Shown piece after piece: positions 1-9,171 of a stretch of 64,000 nt of DNA. Numbering within the stretch: the first letter of the stretch is position 1; each line of letters begins with the position of its first letter. The notes beneath the pieces were generated by a model. That model saw only the letters and a list, made by a program, of their open reading frames with translations. It was not told the DNA's origin and ran no database searches. The position numbers were made by a program, and so were the translations under genes. Source of the DNA: Polyangiaceae bacterium (lineage in GTDB: Bacteria > Myxococcota_A > Polyangia > Polyangiales > Polyangiaceae); NCBI GenBank assembly GCA_016715885.1, contig JADJXL010000018.1, positions 124,001-188,000 of the forward strand, in the 5' to 3' direction.

Positions 1-695
1 TGGTAGCGGCGCGTGAGCAAACGATCGACTTTGCGGGGCTCGAACGGGGAGCGCGCGAGGTGGCGGAGATGCCCGGGGTGGACGATGGTGGCGAGCCACT
101 CCAATATGCGGGCAAAGAGCGAGTGAGTTTGCCGTCGAATGGAAGGCCGTTTCGCGTGGAGATTGGCCGGACGAACTTGGACGCAGAGGTTGCGCGTGTG
201 CTCATGGCGTCGCGGTCGCCTGCGGCGCACGTGCGTGCGACCGCGACGCTCGTGGGAAGCGGGCCGCTGTTGGCGGGTCCGGTGCGACTTGCGCGTGGGG
301 CGAGCGTCGTGGGGCGGGCGAAAATGGATTTCGTGGGCAAGGGCGAGCCATTCGAGCTAGGGTTTGGCGCGGATGATGGTATTCGTGTGCGGCGTACGGA
401 GGACGAGGAGCGGGAGACGCAGTCGCTCACGGGTGCGCAGCGAATACGGCGCAAGGTGACGCTCTATTTGTCGAATTTGTCGGACACGGGGCGAAGTGTA
501 TTGGTGCAAGAGCGAGTGCCGGTGAGTGAAATCGACGAAGTCGAGATTCAGATGATCGACGCGGGCCCCTTCAAGCTCGACGCAAAGGATGGTTTTTTGC
601 GGGCTACGATCGATGTGGCGGCTCGGGCGACGAAGACGATGAGTTTTGTTTACGAGGTGCGAGCTGGGTCGAAGGTGGTGTTGCCGGAGTTTTGA
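1..695 (+). CDS. C-terminal part of a MuiA/DUF4139-like protein (5' end outside window)
   Basis: The frame is open from the left edge, so the gene starts upstream; the visible part is about 230 codons. Its C-terminal half (residues VLVQERVPVSEIDEVEIQ, then a segment ending FVYEVRAGSKVVLPEF) fits the DUF4139 domain of the mucoidy-inhibitor MuiA family, whose C-terminus has an 'ERVPVSE' strand and ends in a Tyr-Glu-Val strand. The biochemical role of this family is poorly known. The GTG at 60 is an internal codon rather than a convincing start. Family call from recognisable motifs; function not assigned. Confidence 0.7.
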   Translation, partial: VAAREQTIDFAGLERGAREVAEMPGVDDGGEPLQYAGKERVSLPSNGRPFRVEIGRTNLDAEVARVLMASRSPAAHVRATATLVGSGPLLAGPVRLARGASVVGRAKMDFVGKGEPFELGFGADDGIRVRRTEDEERETQSLTGAQRIRRKVTLYLSNLSDTGRSVLVQERVPVSEIDEVEIQMIDAGPFKLDAKDGFLRATIDVAARATKTMSFVYEVRAGSKVVLPEF

Positions 696-768
696 GAGGT
701 CGCTAGCGCATCGGCTCCTGCGAATTTTGCAGGCGATTGAAATTTGCGCCGCGCCACCGCAAACCAGC

Positions 769-981
769 TCATGATCGGGCGAATACACCAACGACGTGCA
801 GTGTGCTAGTGGATTGATCCGCGATGAAAATAGCGACGGCTCCGGTTACGCGAATTTCAAACACGTTGAGCTTCGCGGGTGAGACTGCGCGTACGTTGCC
901 GCTTCCCGTTTCGGCGAAGCGAATCGAGTCTTGCCGCTGTTCGCCACGGCAGGTTGCGCAAACCATGAAGTGCCGCTTCAT
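769..981 (-). CDS. small hypothetical protein
   Basis: A 70-residue reading frame begins with MKRHFMVCATCRG and alternates short hydrophobic stretches that look beta-rich. One CxxC pair near the start could bind metal or form a disulfide. No family was recognised. It lies between the DUF4139 gene on the plus strand and another short minus-strand frame. No strong ribosome-binding site is seen. It may not be a gene; it is listed because nothing else explains this 300-base stretch. Confidence 0.3.
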   Translation of the reverse strand: MKRHFMVCATCRGEQRQDSIRFAETGSGNVRAVSPAKLNVFEIRVTGAVAIFIADQSTSTLHVVGVFARS

Positions 982-999
982 GCCATTCGAATGACCATC

Positions 1000-1224
1000 T
1001 CATTCGCATGAGGCGCGGCGCATTTCTTCGACGATTGCGCGAACCTGCTCCGATCCGACCCCCCGTTGACCAAGAGGTATTCTTTCGATGGCGTCAGCGA
1101 CGATCAGTAACTCTTCATGGGACAGGGGCTCGTCCGAGAGTGGTGCGTTTTGGAGTGCTCTCCAGACGGGATCATGGATTTCGCTGGATGCTGCCATCGG
1201 CGTCGCGATAGGGGGAGATGACAT
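1000..1224 (-). CDS. small hypothetical acidic protein (possible antitoxin-like)
   Basis: About 75 residues from the ATG at 1224 (an upstream GTG at 1272 would add 16). The sequence contains a proline- and acid-rich segment (WRALQNAPLSDEPLSHEE) followed by an amphipathic helix ending EQVRAIVEEMRR. This resembles short antitoxin-like or addiction-module proteins common in large bacterial genomes, but no toxin gene is adjacent. It lies directly downstream of the GNAT gene on the same strand. Function is not assigned. Confidence 0.45.
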   Translation of the reverse strand: MSSPPIATPMAASSEIHDPVWRALQNAPLSDEPLSHEELLIVADAIERIPLGQRGVGSEQVRAIVEEMRRASCE

Positions 1225-1299
1225 AATGAGTACGGCGAGAATACCACGAAATCGGGGGATGTCAACCGTCACGAAAACGGAGTTTGTCGTCGAGCACTT

Positions 1300-1794
1300 T
1301 CACGCCCGAGCTTCACCCAGCACAAAATCCACTTCGTAAATGTCGTAATGCGCCGGCTGCATGCCCATCGCTCGGTACGTTGATTGCGCGCGGCCATTGG
1401 ATTTCTCCACGTAGAGCCGCACGCCGCATACGTCTTTTGCCTTTTGTGCCTCCATGAGCACGTGGTCGTGAAGCGCGCGATACACGCCCGTACGCCTCGC
1501 CAAAGGGACCACGTAGACCGATTGAATCCACCAAAACGTTCCCGACCGCCAATCGCTCCATTCGAACGTGATCAAGAGCTGCCCAACCATTTCCCCCGAG
1601 CGCTCCGCGATCAGGTAAAACCCCTTCGATGCGTCTTCCAATACCGCACGCGTTCCCCGCAGCGTGGTGTCGGCATCGAGCGTCTTGTTTTCCGTTTCGA
1701 ACGCCATGACGCGGTGGTTTTCTGCCAATGCGTCGATATCGGCCGGCGTAGCCTGTCGAATGAGGGTCGGTTCCATGGGAAAAACGTCATTCAT
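1300..1794 (-). CDS. GNAT-family N-acetyltransferase
   Basis: A 164-residue acetyltransferase-fold protein. After the start comes LIRQATPADIDAL (beta1-alpha1 of GNAT), then a central strand segment WWIQSVYVVPLARRTGVYRAL, which corresponds to the acetyl-CoA pyrophosphate-binding region (usually R/QxxGxG/A; here RRTGVY). The end, SNGRAQSTYRAMGM, is the usual C-terminal GNAT motif. The start at 1794 overlaps the stop of the phosphofructokinase gene by 8 bases (ATGAATGA arrangement), which suggests translational coupling. A second Met at 1776 is possible. Substrate unknown. Confidence 0.8.
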   Translation of the reverse strand: MNDVFPMEPTLIRQATPADIDALAENHRVMAFETENKTLDADTTLRGTRAVLEDASKGFYLIAERSGEMVGQLLITFEWSDWRSGTFWWIQSVYVVPLARRTGVYRALHDHVLMEAQKAKDVCGVRLYVEKSNGRAQSTYRAMGMQPAHYDIYEVDFVLGEARA

Positions 1795-3085
1795 CGGAAG
1801 GAGGTGTGTAAAATCGGCGCGGTTGAGGTTCGTTTTTGACGAGATATTCGAATTGCTCTTGGAATTCGTCAATCGAAATGCCCATCACGCGAGCGCACCC
1901 GGCCAGGAGCTGGCTGTCCTCGAAATCGTCCTGGCGTAGCCGAAGCATGTAACGACGCGCAATCATGTAACGATCGCTCGAAATGTCCACCATGCGCACG
2001 CGCATTCGTCCCGTCGTCGGATCCATGATCGAATCGAACGGTACCGATTGAAACGACCCTTGAATCATCGCCACGACCGCCCCCGTACCACCCTCGGCCA
2101 AGAACCTCGCCGCGCAATACCCCAAATCCCGAGCATATTCCATGTCGTACGGAATGGGATCGACACAGCGCAATTCGTAGCCGATGTTTTTCGGGACGAT
2201 CGTCATCTTGATTCCGTGTTGTCTGAGCCGCGCTTGAACCTCCTGCTTCAGGATTTCCGCAAAGGCGATTTCCGCAATGCGCACGTGCCCATGCGCATCT
2301 CGCTCGACGCCCTGGAGCGCAGCAAAATCCGTCTCTTCCATGCGTTCGACGAGTCCCTCCGCAATGATCGCCACGCCATCGGTGCGACCCATTGCGAGCC
2401 GCTTGATGATGGCCGAAGCGAGCAAATCCACGACGGTTTTCAATCGAACGTGTCCGGTCGAAGGAAATTCTTCGGGAATCAGCGTCAGCGTCGCGCCGGC
2501 GGCTTTGCCAATGCCGAGCGCCAAATGGCCTGCTTTTCGACCCATGGCGACGACGAAGTACCAGCGATGCGTCGTGCGCGCGTCGACCATCAAGTTTTCA
2601 ATGATTTCCACGCCGATGTGCCGCGCTGTTTGAAATCCGAACGTGTCTGCATTGCCTGGCAAATCGAGGTCATTGTCGATCGTCTTGGGCACGTGCACCA
2701 CGCGCAATCGACCTTGCGATTGCTCCGCAATGCGCGATGCGGAAAAAGCCGTGTCGTCACCGCCGATCGTAATGAGTTTGTCCACGTCGAGGCGCAAGAG
2801 AGAGAGCACGCTCTCTTCGAGAAGATCTTGTGATTTCGTCGGATTCGATCGTGAAATGCCGAGAAAAGAGCCGCCACGGAAATGAATGTGACTGACGTCG
2901 TCGATCGAAAGTGGACGCGTTTTCGTTGTGTCGCCGTTTATGATCCACTGGAAACCATCCAGAATTCCAACGACGTCGTATCCGGAGAGCTGCGCGCGAA
3001 TCGTTGCTGCTCCAATGACCGCATTGATGCCCGGCGCCGGACCCCCGCCCACGAGGATGCCGACTTTCTTCGCTCCGTGACTCAT
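1787..3085 (-). CDS. 6-phosphofructokinase, pyrophosphate-dependent type
   Basis: A 432-residue phosphofructokinase that interconverts fructose 6-phosphate and fructose 1,6-bisphosphate. The N-terminal glycine loop is GILVGGGPAPGIN. The two diagnostic sites are GGDD at residues 108-111 and PKTIDND at 133-139. ATP-dependent enzymes typically have GGDGS and PGTIDND, whereas PPi-dependent enzymes have GGDD and PKTIDND, so the phosphoryl donor is inferred to be pyrophosphate and the reaction reversible. Later GRKAGHLALGIG and MVDARTTHRWYF are also family segments. Cytoplasmic. It starts 50 bases from the divergent lipoprotein gene. Confidence 0.88.
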   Translation of the reverse strand: MSHGAKKVGILVGGGPAPGINAVIGAATIRAQLSGYDVVGILDGFQWIINGDTTKTRPLSIDDVSHIHFRGGSFLGISRSNPTKSQDLLEESVLSLLRLDVDKLITIGGDDTAFSASRIAEQSQGRLRVVHVPKTIDNDLDLPGNADTFGFQTARHIGVEIIENLMVDARTTHRWYFVVAMGRKAGHLALGIGKAAGATLTLIPEEFPSTGHVRLKTVVDLLASAIIKRLAMGRTDGVAIIAEGLVERMEETDFAALQGVERDAHGHVRIAEIAFAEILKQEVQARLRQHGIKMTIVPKNIGYELRCVDPIPYDMEYARDLGYCAARFLAEGGTGAVVAMIQGSFQSVPFDSIMDPTTGRMRVRMVDISSDRYMIARRYMLRLRQDDFEDSQLLAGCARVMGISIDEFQEQFEYLVKNEPQPRRFYTPPSDE

Positions 3086-3135
3086 GACCGGGGCCCTAGC
3101 ATCGCTGTCGCCGGAGCGCTAACGTGCAATACGTG

Positions 3136-4068
3136 ATGCGCCGCATCTGTTCGCTTGCCTTGTCGCTCGGACTGCTCGTCGCAGGAGCTCTCGGCTGTGT
3201 CGGGTCGAGCGATAATACCCCCGTCACGCAAGCGCCGCCGGCCAAGCCGAAAAACGCGGCGGACATTGCGCGGTCGATCGTCAATGCACGTGTCGGCGTC
3301 ATGGTCTGGGCCGAGCGGCTGCATGGGCAGCCGATCGAGATGCGCTTGCAAGCAATGAATCCTCTGCGCCCGATGCTCGATGGAACCGGCATCGATGCAA
3401 CGCGTGACGTCGTGGCTGCGTATGTCGCGTCGACGGGTATCACGTCGAATGACGTCGCGGTGGCGATCGTGCAGCACAAGGTGGATCCGCCGCGTTTGCA
3501 AATGGGACTCGAGACCGTCATGGCGCGCAGCGTGCCTCGAGGTGAATGGATCACCGGCGCATCGGTGCCGTCTGCGCGCGTGACCGTTCGTGGACAAACC
3601 CGCGTCGTGGCGATCGTCGAGCCTGAATTTTTGGCCGTATTGCCGGAAGGCATCGCCAGTCAAGCGTCGCGATTCGTGGGGACGGGTGGGTTTGTCGATC
3701 CGGTTGGTCCGGACGTCATGGTCGCCACGGCGCTCGATCCATCGCGAAGTCTTTCGGCTGCGCACGTGCCGCCCATTCCGCCGACGATCCGGGCTGTCGA
3801 AGCGCATGCGTGGCTTGCGAGCGATGGGGGGCTCGACATTCACGCGGTCGGCGAAAGTACCGATCCGATGCAAGCAAGTGCCGATGCATCGGCACTCACG
3901 ACGTCGATCGACAATGCGACTTCGATCAACTTGGGCATCGTGAAAGTTCGTCTCTTTCAACCCGTCGTGTTTCGAGCCGAGGGGCAGCAGGTGAAAAGTC
4001 AGCTTCATTTGACGCAGACCGAGATCGATCGGCTGGCCGCGCTGGCCGAGACATTCATCCCACGCTGA
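3136..4068 (+). CDS. hypothetical lipoprotein
   Basis: About 310 residues. The start at the ATG at 3136 gives a good lipoprotein signal: MRR, a hydrophobic stretch, then a lipobox LVAGALGC with Cys near residue 21. A GTG at 3124 would add four residues. The mature part has a short Pro/Lys linker and an alpha/beta region with no recognised domain. It is likely an outer-membrane or periplasmic lipoprotein. It ends just before the poly-G island, so the true 3' context is uncertain. Confidence 0.7.
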   Translation: MRRICSLALSLGLLVAGALGCVGSSDNTPVTQAPPAKPKNAADIARSIVNARVGVMVWAERLHGQPIEMRLQAMNPLRPMLDGTGIDATRDVVAAYVASTGITSNDVAVAIVQHKVDPPRLQMGLETVMARSVPRGEWITGASVPSARVTVRGQTRVVAIVEPEFLAVLPEGIASQASRFVGTGGFVDPVGPDVMVATALDPSRSLSAAHVPPIPPTIRAVEAHAWLASDGGLDIHAVGESTDPMQASADASALTTSIDNATSINLGIVKVRLFQPVVFRAEGQQVKSQLHLTQTEIDRLAALAETFIPR

Positions 4069-4084
4069 TGCGAAAGGAGCCCGG

Positions 4085-4486
<402 letters not shown>

Positions 4487-4514
4487 AATCTGATCGCTGC
4501 TACTCTCCGGCCCC

Positions 4515-6434
4515 ATGAGACTCGTGAAGATCGGTGTGGCGAGTGTGAACGCGACTGTCGGCGCGGTTCGCTCGAACGTGGATCGCTGCATTCGCATCGC
4601 TGCGGCCATGGCCGGCGACGACGTCACGCTCGGCGTGTTCCCCGAACAAGTCGTGAGCGGCTACGCGGCCGAGGACTTGGTGCAGTGGCGCGGGTTTGTC
4701 GAAACGCAACGGCGCGAGCTCGAGCGGTTTGCCACCGAAACGGCACGGTTTCGCACGGTGTTCGCCTTGGGTCTGACCGTGGGCGTAGGCGGCGATCTCT
4801 TCAATGTCGGAGCGCTCGTGCATGCCGGCCGCATCCTTGGTTTCACCCCCAAGGAAAAACTTCCGACCTACAACGTTTTTTACGAAGCTCGCGTGTTTTC
4901 CCGCGGCGTCCAAGGCATGGCGCTCGATGCCGACGGCGTTCTGTGCGGCGACGAAATTTTCCGGTTCGACTTCGGCACGGTCGCGCTCGAAGTGTGTGAA
5001 GACATCTGGTCGCCCGATGGCCCGATGAGGCGCCGTTGTTACTCGGGCGCCGAGCTCGTGTGCAATTTGTCGGCATCGCCGTTTCGCGCAGGTGTCGTGG
5101 GAACTCGCCGCGAAATGATCGCCACGCGGGCCGCCGACAACCAGTGCACGATTGTCTATACGAACCTCGTCGGAGGCAACGACGGCCTCGTGTTCGATGG
5201 TGGAGGGTTCGTCAATCAAAACGGCCGCCCGATGCTCGAAGCGCCGAGGTTTCGCGAAGGGTTTGTCGCGACCGTCGTGGACCTCGATCGTACGACGCGT
5301 TCGCGACGTGAAGCGAGTACGTGGCGTAGTGACCTCGAAGCGTTCCGTCGCGAAGAACGCTCTGTGCCCGTGCGACGTATCGAGCAGGCCACGGCGGATC
5401 GCTCGATGCTCGCGTATCCTGCTCCTCCCGCGGGTACGACGTTCTTTCTGCCGTCGGCTGCGCTTCCCTCGCGAACGGCGCGCGACGAGCTGCTCGACGA
5501 CTTCTACGACGCGCTCGCGCTGGGCGTTGCGGACTACTACCGCAAGATAGGCGCATTCAAGGGCATCGGCATCGCGCTTTCGGGTGGACGTGACTCGCTG
5601 CTCACGCTGCTCATCGCGCACCGAGCGCTCGAGCTTCTGCACCCCGAGCTCGAAGGATCGGCGCTGCGCGAGAAGATGCGTGGGATGCTCAAAGCGTTCT
5701 ACATGCCGTCGCGTTATTCGAGCGACGCGACGCAAGCGGCGGCGGCGCAGATTTGCGCAGACCTTGGAGCGGACTTCATGGTCGTGCCGATCGAGGAGGC
5801 CTTTACGCGCGAGATCGACACGACGCGGGTGATGCTTGGTGGGGGCAACGTCGAGCCGACGGAGATTACGCGGCAGAACGTGCAGGCACGCATTCGAGGT
5901 CAGCGGATGTGGAACTGGTCGAATACGAGTGGTGCGTTGTTCTTGCAGACGGGAAACATGAGCGAGAAGGCGCTTGGGTATACGACCGTGGGCGGGGATC
6001 TCGAGGGTGCGTTCAGCGTGATTGCGAACTTGCCGAAGACCGTCGTGATCGCGCTCATCGAGCGGTTGGAAAAACGGTTCGGTCATGCGGGCATTCGCGC
6101 GACGCTTTCGACGACGGCCGGCCCGGAGCTCGCGTCGAACCAGTCGGGCGAAGCGGAGCTCATGCCTTTCGAGGTGCTCGACGCGTGTTTGTATCTTTAC
6201 GGCGCGGAAAAACTTGCTGCCGACGAGGTTGCTCGGGCTTTGCCGAGCATCTTTCCATCGCGTGATCCGGAGCAGCTTGCGAAGTGGGCGCAGAAGTTTG
6301 CGCGCTTGTTTTCGCAATCGATCTTCAAGTGGGTGCAATCGCCGCTCGCGATCCATGTCGGATCGCTCGATCTCGATCGCGAACGGGCGCTTCAGCTTCC
6401 CGTCGTGCAACGCACGGAATGGAAGGGGAGTTGA
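4515..6434 (+). CDS. nadE: glutamine-dependent NAD(+) synthetase
   Basis: A 639-residue two-domain enzyme that makes NAD from deamido-NAD, ATP and glutamine. The N-terminal nitrilase-fold glutaminase shows the catalytic triad: Glu44 in VFPEQ, Lys115 in KEKLPTYNVFYE and Cys161 in LEVCEDIW. The C-terminal synthetase domain carries the PP-loop IALSGGRDSLL, and a later TGNMSEKALGYTTVGGDLEG segment typical of NadE. Length matches the long glutamine-dependent form. Cytoplasmic. The ATG follows CTCTCCGGCCCC, so no clear Shine-Dalgarno is seen; promoter signals may be hidden in the poly-G island. Confidence 0.95.
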   Translation: MRLVKIGVASVNATVGAVRSNVDRCIRIAAAMAGDDVTLGVFPEQVVSGYAAEDLVQWRGFVETQRRELERFATETARFRTVFALGLTVGVGGDLFNVGALVHAGRILGFTPKEKLPTYNVFYEARVFSRGVQGMALDADGVLCGDEIFRFDFGTVALEVCEDIWSPDGPMRRRCYSGAELVCNLSASPFRAGVVGTRREMIATRAADNQCTIVYTNLVGGNDGLVFDGGGFVNQNGRPMLEAPRFREGFVATVVDLDRTTRSRREASTWRSDLEAFRREERSVPVRRIEQATADRSMLAYPAPPAGTTFFLPSAALPSRTARDELLDDFYDALALGVADYYRKIGAFKGIGIALSGGRDSLLTLLIAHRALELLHPELEGSALREKMRGMLKAFYMPSRYSSDATQAAAAQICADLGADFMVVPIEEAFTREIDTTRVMLGGGNVEPTEITRQNVQARIRGQRMWNWSNTSGALFLQTGNMSEKALGYTTVGGDLEGAFSVIANLPKTVVIALIERLEKRFGHAGIRATLSTTAGPELASNQSGEAELMPFEVLDACLYLYGAEKLAADEVARALPSIFPSRDPEQLAKWAQKFARLFSQSIFKWVQSPLAIHVGSLDLDRERALQLPVVQRTEWKGS

Positions 6435-6471
6435 TGGAGGGTTTGTCTAGAACGCCCTTCCATCTAGAATA

Positions 6472-6488
6472 AGGCCAAATCCTGGCCT
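6472..6488. terminator. short hairpin between convergent genes
   Basis: A perfect 6-bp stem, AGGCCA and TGGCCT, encloses a 5-base loop between the convergent nadE and parvulin genes. No long T run follows, so it would be a weak intrinsic terminator. It is the only hairpin noticed in this 56-base gap. Confidence 0.4.
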
Positions 6489-6490
6489 GG

Positions 6491-7009
6491 CTACTGGTTG
6501 CGTTTGATCACGTGAAACCCGAAAGGTGACTCCACGGGATCGCTCGTCGCGTCCACTTTCAGCGCGAATGCGGCGTCGCTGAAGGGTTTGACCATGTTTT
6601 CTGGTTTGAACTTCCCGACGCTGCCGAGTCTGTCGAGGGTGGCGGCGTCGTCGGAATATTCTTTCACGAGCGCTGTGAAATCTTCACCGGCTTTTGCTTT
6701 TGCGGCGACTTCTTCGGCTCGCTTTTTTGCTTCGTCCTTGGAACGTTTGACCGAAGCGGGGGCATTCTTTGCGCCTTTGTACGCAACGAGAACGTGCTGG
6801 GCCGTGATCCATTCGGGTTTGTCGGCGACCGAAGCGGGTTTGTCCGTTGCCGATGCGACGGCCGAAGGTGCTGGTGTTGGGGCTGCTGGCGGAGCTTTTG
6901 CTGTGGCAATCGATGCCGATGGTGTCGCAGTCGGCGCCGGGGGCGGTTCTTCGCAGCCGAGCACGAGTAGCAATGGGGCGAGGAGAAGGGGAGCGCGAGT
7001 CCGGAGCAT
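6491..7009 (-). CDS. parvulin-type peptidyl-prolyl isomerase lipoprotein
   Basis: About 172 residues from the ATG at 7009, chosen because it opens a lipoprotein signal (MLRTRAPLLLAPLLLVLGC, Cys at residue 19). A Pro/Ala/Thr linker with two DKP tripeptides follows. The C-terminal rotamase domain runs from ITAQHVLVAYKGAK to PVESPFGFHVIKRNQ, with the typical parvulin elements HVLV, FTALVKEYSDD, GSVGKF and the closing FGFHVIK. It probably helps fold outer-membrane or secreted proteins in the periplasm. An upstream extension to 7141 is open but non-signal-like. Confidence 0.87.
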   Translation of the reverse strand: MLRTRAPLLLAPLLLVLGCEEPPPAPTATPSASIATAKAPPAAPTPAPSAVASATDKPASVADKPEWITAQHVLVAYKGAKNAPASVKRSKDEAKKRAEEVAAKAKAGEDFTALVKEYSDDAATLDRLGSVGKFKPENMVKPFSDAAFALKVDATSDPVESPFGFHVIKRNQ

Positions 7010-7156
7010 GAATGGCGTCGTCGCGCGGGAAAGTGGAGGGGTCAAGCTTTTGTCGGTGATGGTGTCAATGCACGAGGGCTTGCACTTCGTGATGTTGGCG
7101 GCGAAGCGTCGCAAAAAATGAGGATCTCGCTGTGCAGCCATGGCACGATTGTGCCC

Positions 7157-7681
7157 ATGTCACTCGAGCACGAAACTGCCGCGAATGCGTCGAAGCAATC
7201 GTCTGCATCCTCGGTGGATGGGGCTGGATCCGATGCGCCGAACGGGGAGGGAGCCATGGGGCTTTCGGCCATGAACGACACCTATCGGCTCGAAGTTTTG
7301 GGGCAACTCGTGTCGATGGGTGATTGGGATGGCGTATTGCGGACGCTTGGCGTCGGTGATGATCCGAGCAAGCTGCCTCCCAACGTCGGGCTGCTTTGGG
7401 CGATTGCGCGACGTGAGAAAATGAATCCCGACGATCCGAACGTCGCCGCCGTGACGGCGGTCGCGACGCGATGTGCTGCAGCCATTTTGGGCGTGAACGA
7501 GCAAAACAGCATTGCGACCGTGCTGGCGAAACGCGTATTGCGCAGGAATCCCATGTCATGGGCGAAAACGCCGGCTCCATCGCCATGGGTTTCGGCGTTC
7601 ATCATGGTTGCCGCGCTCGTCGTCGGAAGTGGAATCGGTTGGATTCTTTCGGGCGGCCAATCATTTTTCTTCTTCAAGTGA
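7157..7681 (+). CDS. hypothetical tail-anchored membrane protein
   Basis: About 174 residues from the ATG at 7157. The first 35 residues are Ser/Ala/Gly-rich and disordered, then a helical part (YRLEVLGQLVSMGDWDGVLRTL). A single C-terminal membrane segment (VSAFIMVAALVVGSGIGWIL) is followed by a very short Phe-rich end. This topology suggests an inner-membrane tail anchor with a cytoplasmic head. No family recognised. It is divergent from the parvulin gene, about 147 bases away. Confidence 0.6.
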   Translation: MSLEHETAANASKQSSASSVDGAGSDAPNGEGAMGLSAMNDTYRLEVLGQLVSMGDWDGVLRTLGVGDDPSKLPPNVGLLWAIARREKMNPDDPNVAAVTAVATRCAAAILGVNEQNSIATVLAKRVLRRNPMSWAKTPAPSPWVSAFIMVAALVVGSGIGWILSGGQSFFFFK

Positions 7682-7838
7682 ATGACGATTTTGCAGTCGC
7701 TCGCTTCGTGACGCATCGCGCTCGGTTTGCACATTTCCGACCTGATCGAAGCGTCCACGTTTCTGCCATCGCGGTGGACTGCGCCACTTGACGTCGGCCT
7801 TGTTTGGCTGTTCCGATATTCTTTGGAGGCGTAGAGCG

Positions 7839-9077
7839 ATGCGAGGCAATTGGCTTTCTTCGAGTGTGGGCGGTGTCGTCGCGATGCTGGTGACTGTGGG
7901 GGCAGTCATGAGCGCGTGTTCGGCGGGTGGTACTGCGAGTACGGACGGGGCTGGAGCGGGCAGAACGACCGGCAACGGTAGTGGTGCGAATGGCAGCGGT
8001 GGCGATGGTGGAGGCTTCATCGGCGTGGGTGCGGGGCCCAATTCGGGCCCGACGGGTGGAGCGTGTGCGGCGACGGCTTCCAAGGCCGAGCAAGTGCCGC
8101 TCGGCATGTACCTCATGATCGACAAGTCCGGTTCGATGCAAGGAGCCAACTGGACGGCGGTGACCAACGCGCTGAAGACGTTCGTCGATCAGCCCGAGGC
8201 TGCGGGGATTGGCGTTGGGCTTCAATACTTCCCGCTCGACAGTGGGGGGGTGGTATGCGGGGCCTTCTGCGCGACGGATGCGGATTGCGGACCGGCCTCG
8301 TGCGGTCCATGTGAACCTCCGCCAATTCCGGGGTTTCCTGGCATCTGTGGCGGCGTGGGCGGTTCTTGTGACGTCGCCGAATATGCAAAGCCCGCGGTGG
8401 TGATATCGACGCTTCCCGGCATTGCGCCGGTCATCAAGAATTCGCTCAACAATACATCCCCGACGGGTGGCACACCGACGTCCGCGGCACTCGATGGAGC
8501 CATCACGTATACGAAGCAATACATGTCGGCGAACCCGAACCACGTGGGCGTCGTCGTCCTCGCAACGGACGGTAATCCGGAGGCTTGTGAAACCAATCTT
8601 TCGGTGATCAACGGCATCGCGAAAAAGGGATTGGACGAACCGCCGAGCGTCAAGACGTTCGTCATTGGCGTAGGCAACTTGGCCGCGGCGCTCGATGGAA
8701 TTGCTGCTGCGGGCGGCACGGGCAAAGCATTCCTCGTCGATGCGAATTCCGGCGCGCAGGATCAATTCCTCCAGGCGATGAATGCGATTCGTGGAGCGGC
8801 CCTGTCGTGCGCATATTTGATTCCGCCTCCGCCCGAAAACGAGGAATTGGATTTTGGGGCAATCAACGTGCAATACACGCCGGAAGGTGGAATGGCGGAG
8901 GTCATTCCGCAAGTATCGTCGCCGGCGGGGTGCCCGCCGGATGGTATGGCGTGGTATTACGACAATTCGGTGCCGCCCAAGCAGATCCTGCTCTGCCCGT
9001 CGACGTGCGACAAGATTTCGGCTGATACGAAGGGTCAGGTCGAGGTGCTCGTCGGCTGCAAGACGGTCATCAAGTAA
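7839..9077 (+). CDS. VWA-domain lipoprotein
   Basis: About 412 residues from the ATG at 7839. The signal peptide ends in lipobox VMSAC and is followed by a long Gly/Ser/Ala linker. The von Willebrand A domain begins LMIDKSGSMQG, a canonical MIDAS DxSxS metal site, and continues through GGTPTSAALDGAI (the MIDAS Thr) and VLATDGNPEAC. A Cys-rich insertion (CGAFCATDADCGPASC) follows the second strand and probably forms disulfides, consistent with export. The C-terminal part has more Cys pairs. Likely a surface or periplasmic binding protein; ligand unknown. Confidence 0.85.
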   Translation: MRGNWLSSSVGGVVAMLVTVGAVMSACSAGGTASTDGAGAGRTTGNGSGANGSGGDGGGFIGVGAGPNSGPTGGACAATASKAEQVPLGMYLMIDKSGSMQGANWTAVTNALKTFVDQPEAAGIGVGLQYFPLDSGGVVCGAFCATDADCGPASCGPCEPPPIPGFPGICGGVGGSCDVAEYAKPAVVISTLPGIAPVIKNSLNNTSPTGGTPTSAALDGAITYTKQYMSANPNHVGVVVLATDGNPEACETNLSVINGIAKKGLDEPPSVKTFVIGVGNLAAALDGIAAAGGTGKAFLVDANSGAQDQFLQAMNAIRGAALSCAYLIPPPPENEELDFGAINVQYTPEGGMAEVIPQVSSPAGCPPDGMAWYYDNSVPPKQILLCPSTCDKISADTKGQVEVLVGCKTVIK

Positions 9078-9093
9078 CGCGCCTCACCCCCAA

Positions 9094-9135
9094 CCCCCTC
9101 TCCCGTCGCCGCTGCGCGGCTCCGCGGAGAGGGGG
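9094..9135. terminator. palindromic intergenic repeat / bidirectional terminator
   Basis: Arms CCCCCTCTCC (9094-9103) and GGAGAGGGGG (9126-9135) are perfect inverted repeats around a GC-rich loop containing a smaller dyad. It sits between two convergent genes, where a bidirectional terminator is expected. The CTCACCCCCAACCCCCTCTCC preamble resembles a widespread intergenic repeat of GC-rich bacteria. Confidence 0.55.
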
Positions 9136-9171
9136 AGTTTCGAACCGGAAACACCGCTCATTCTATGGTGC

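Noticed and set aside
769..771. TGA of the small minus-strand frame as another selenocysteine codon
   Set aside because: The sequence after it has no protein-like continuation and no hairpin with a G at +18 was noted.
4500..6410. 636-codon frame antisense to nadE
   Set aside because: Third-position GC bias leaves the antisense frame free of stops; its translation is Arg/His-rich with no family features, while nadE shows all catalytic motifs.
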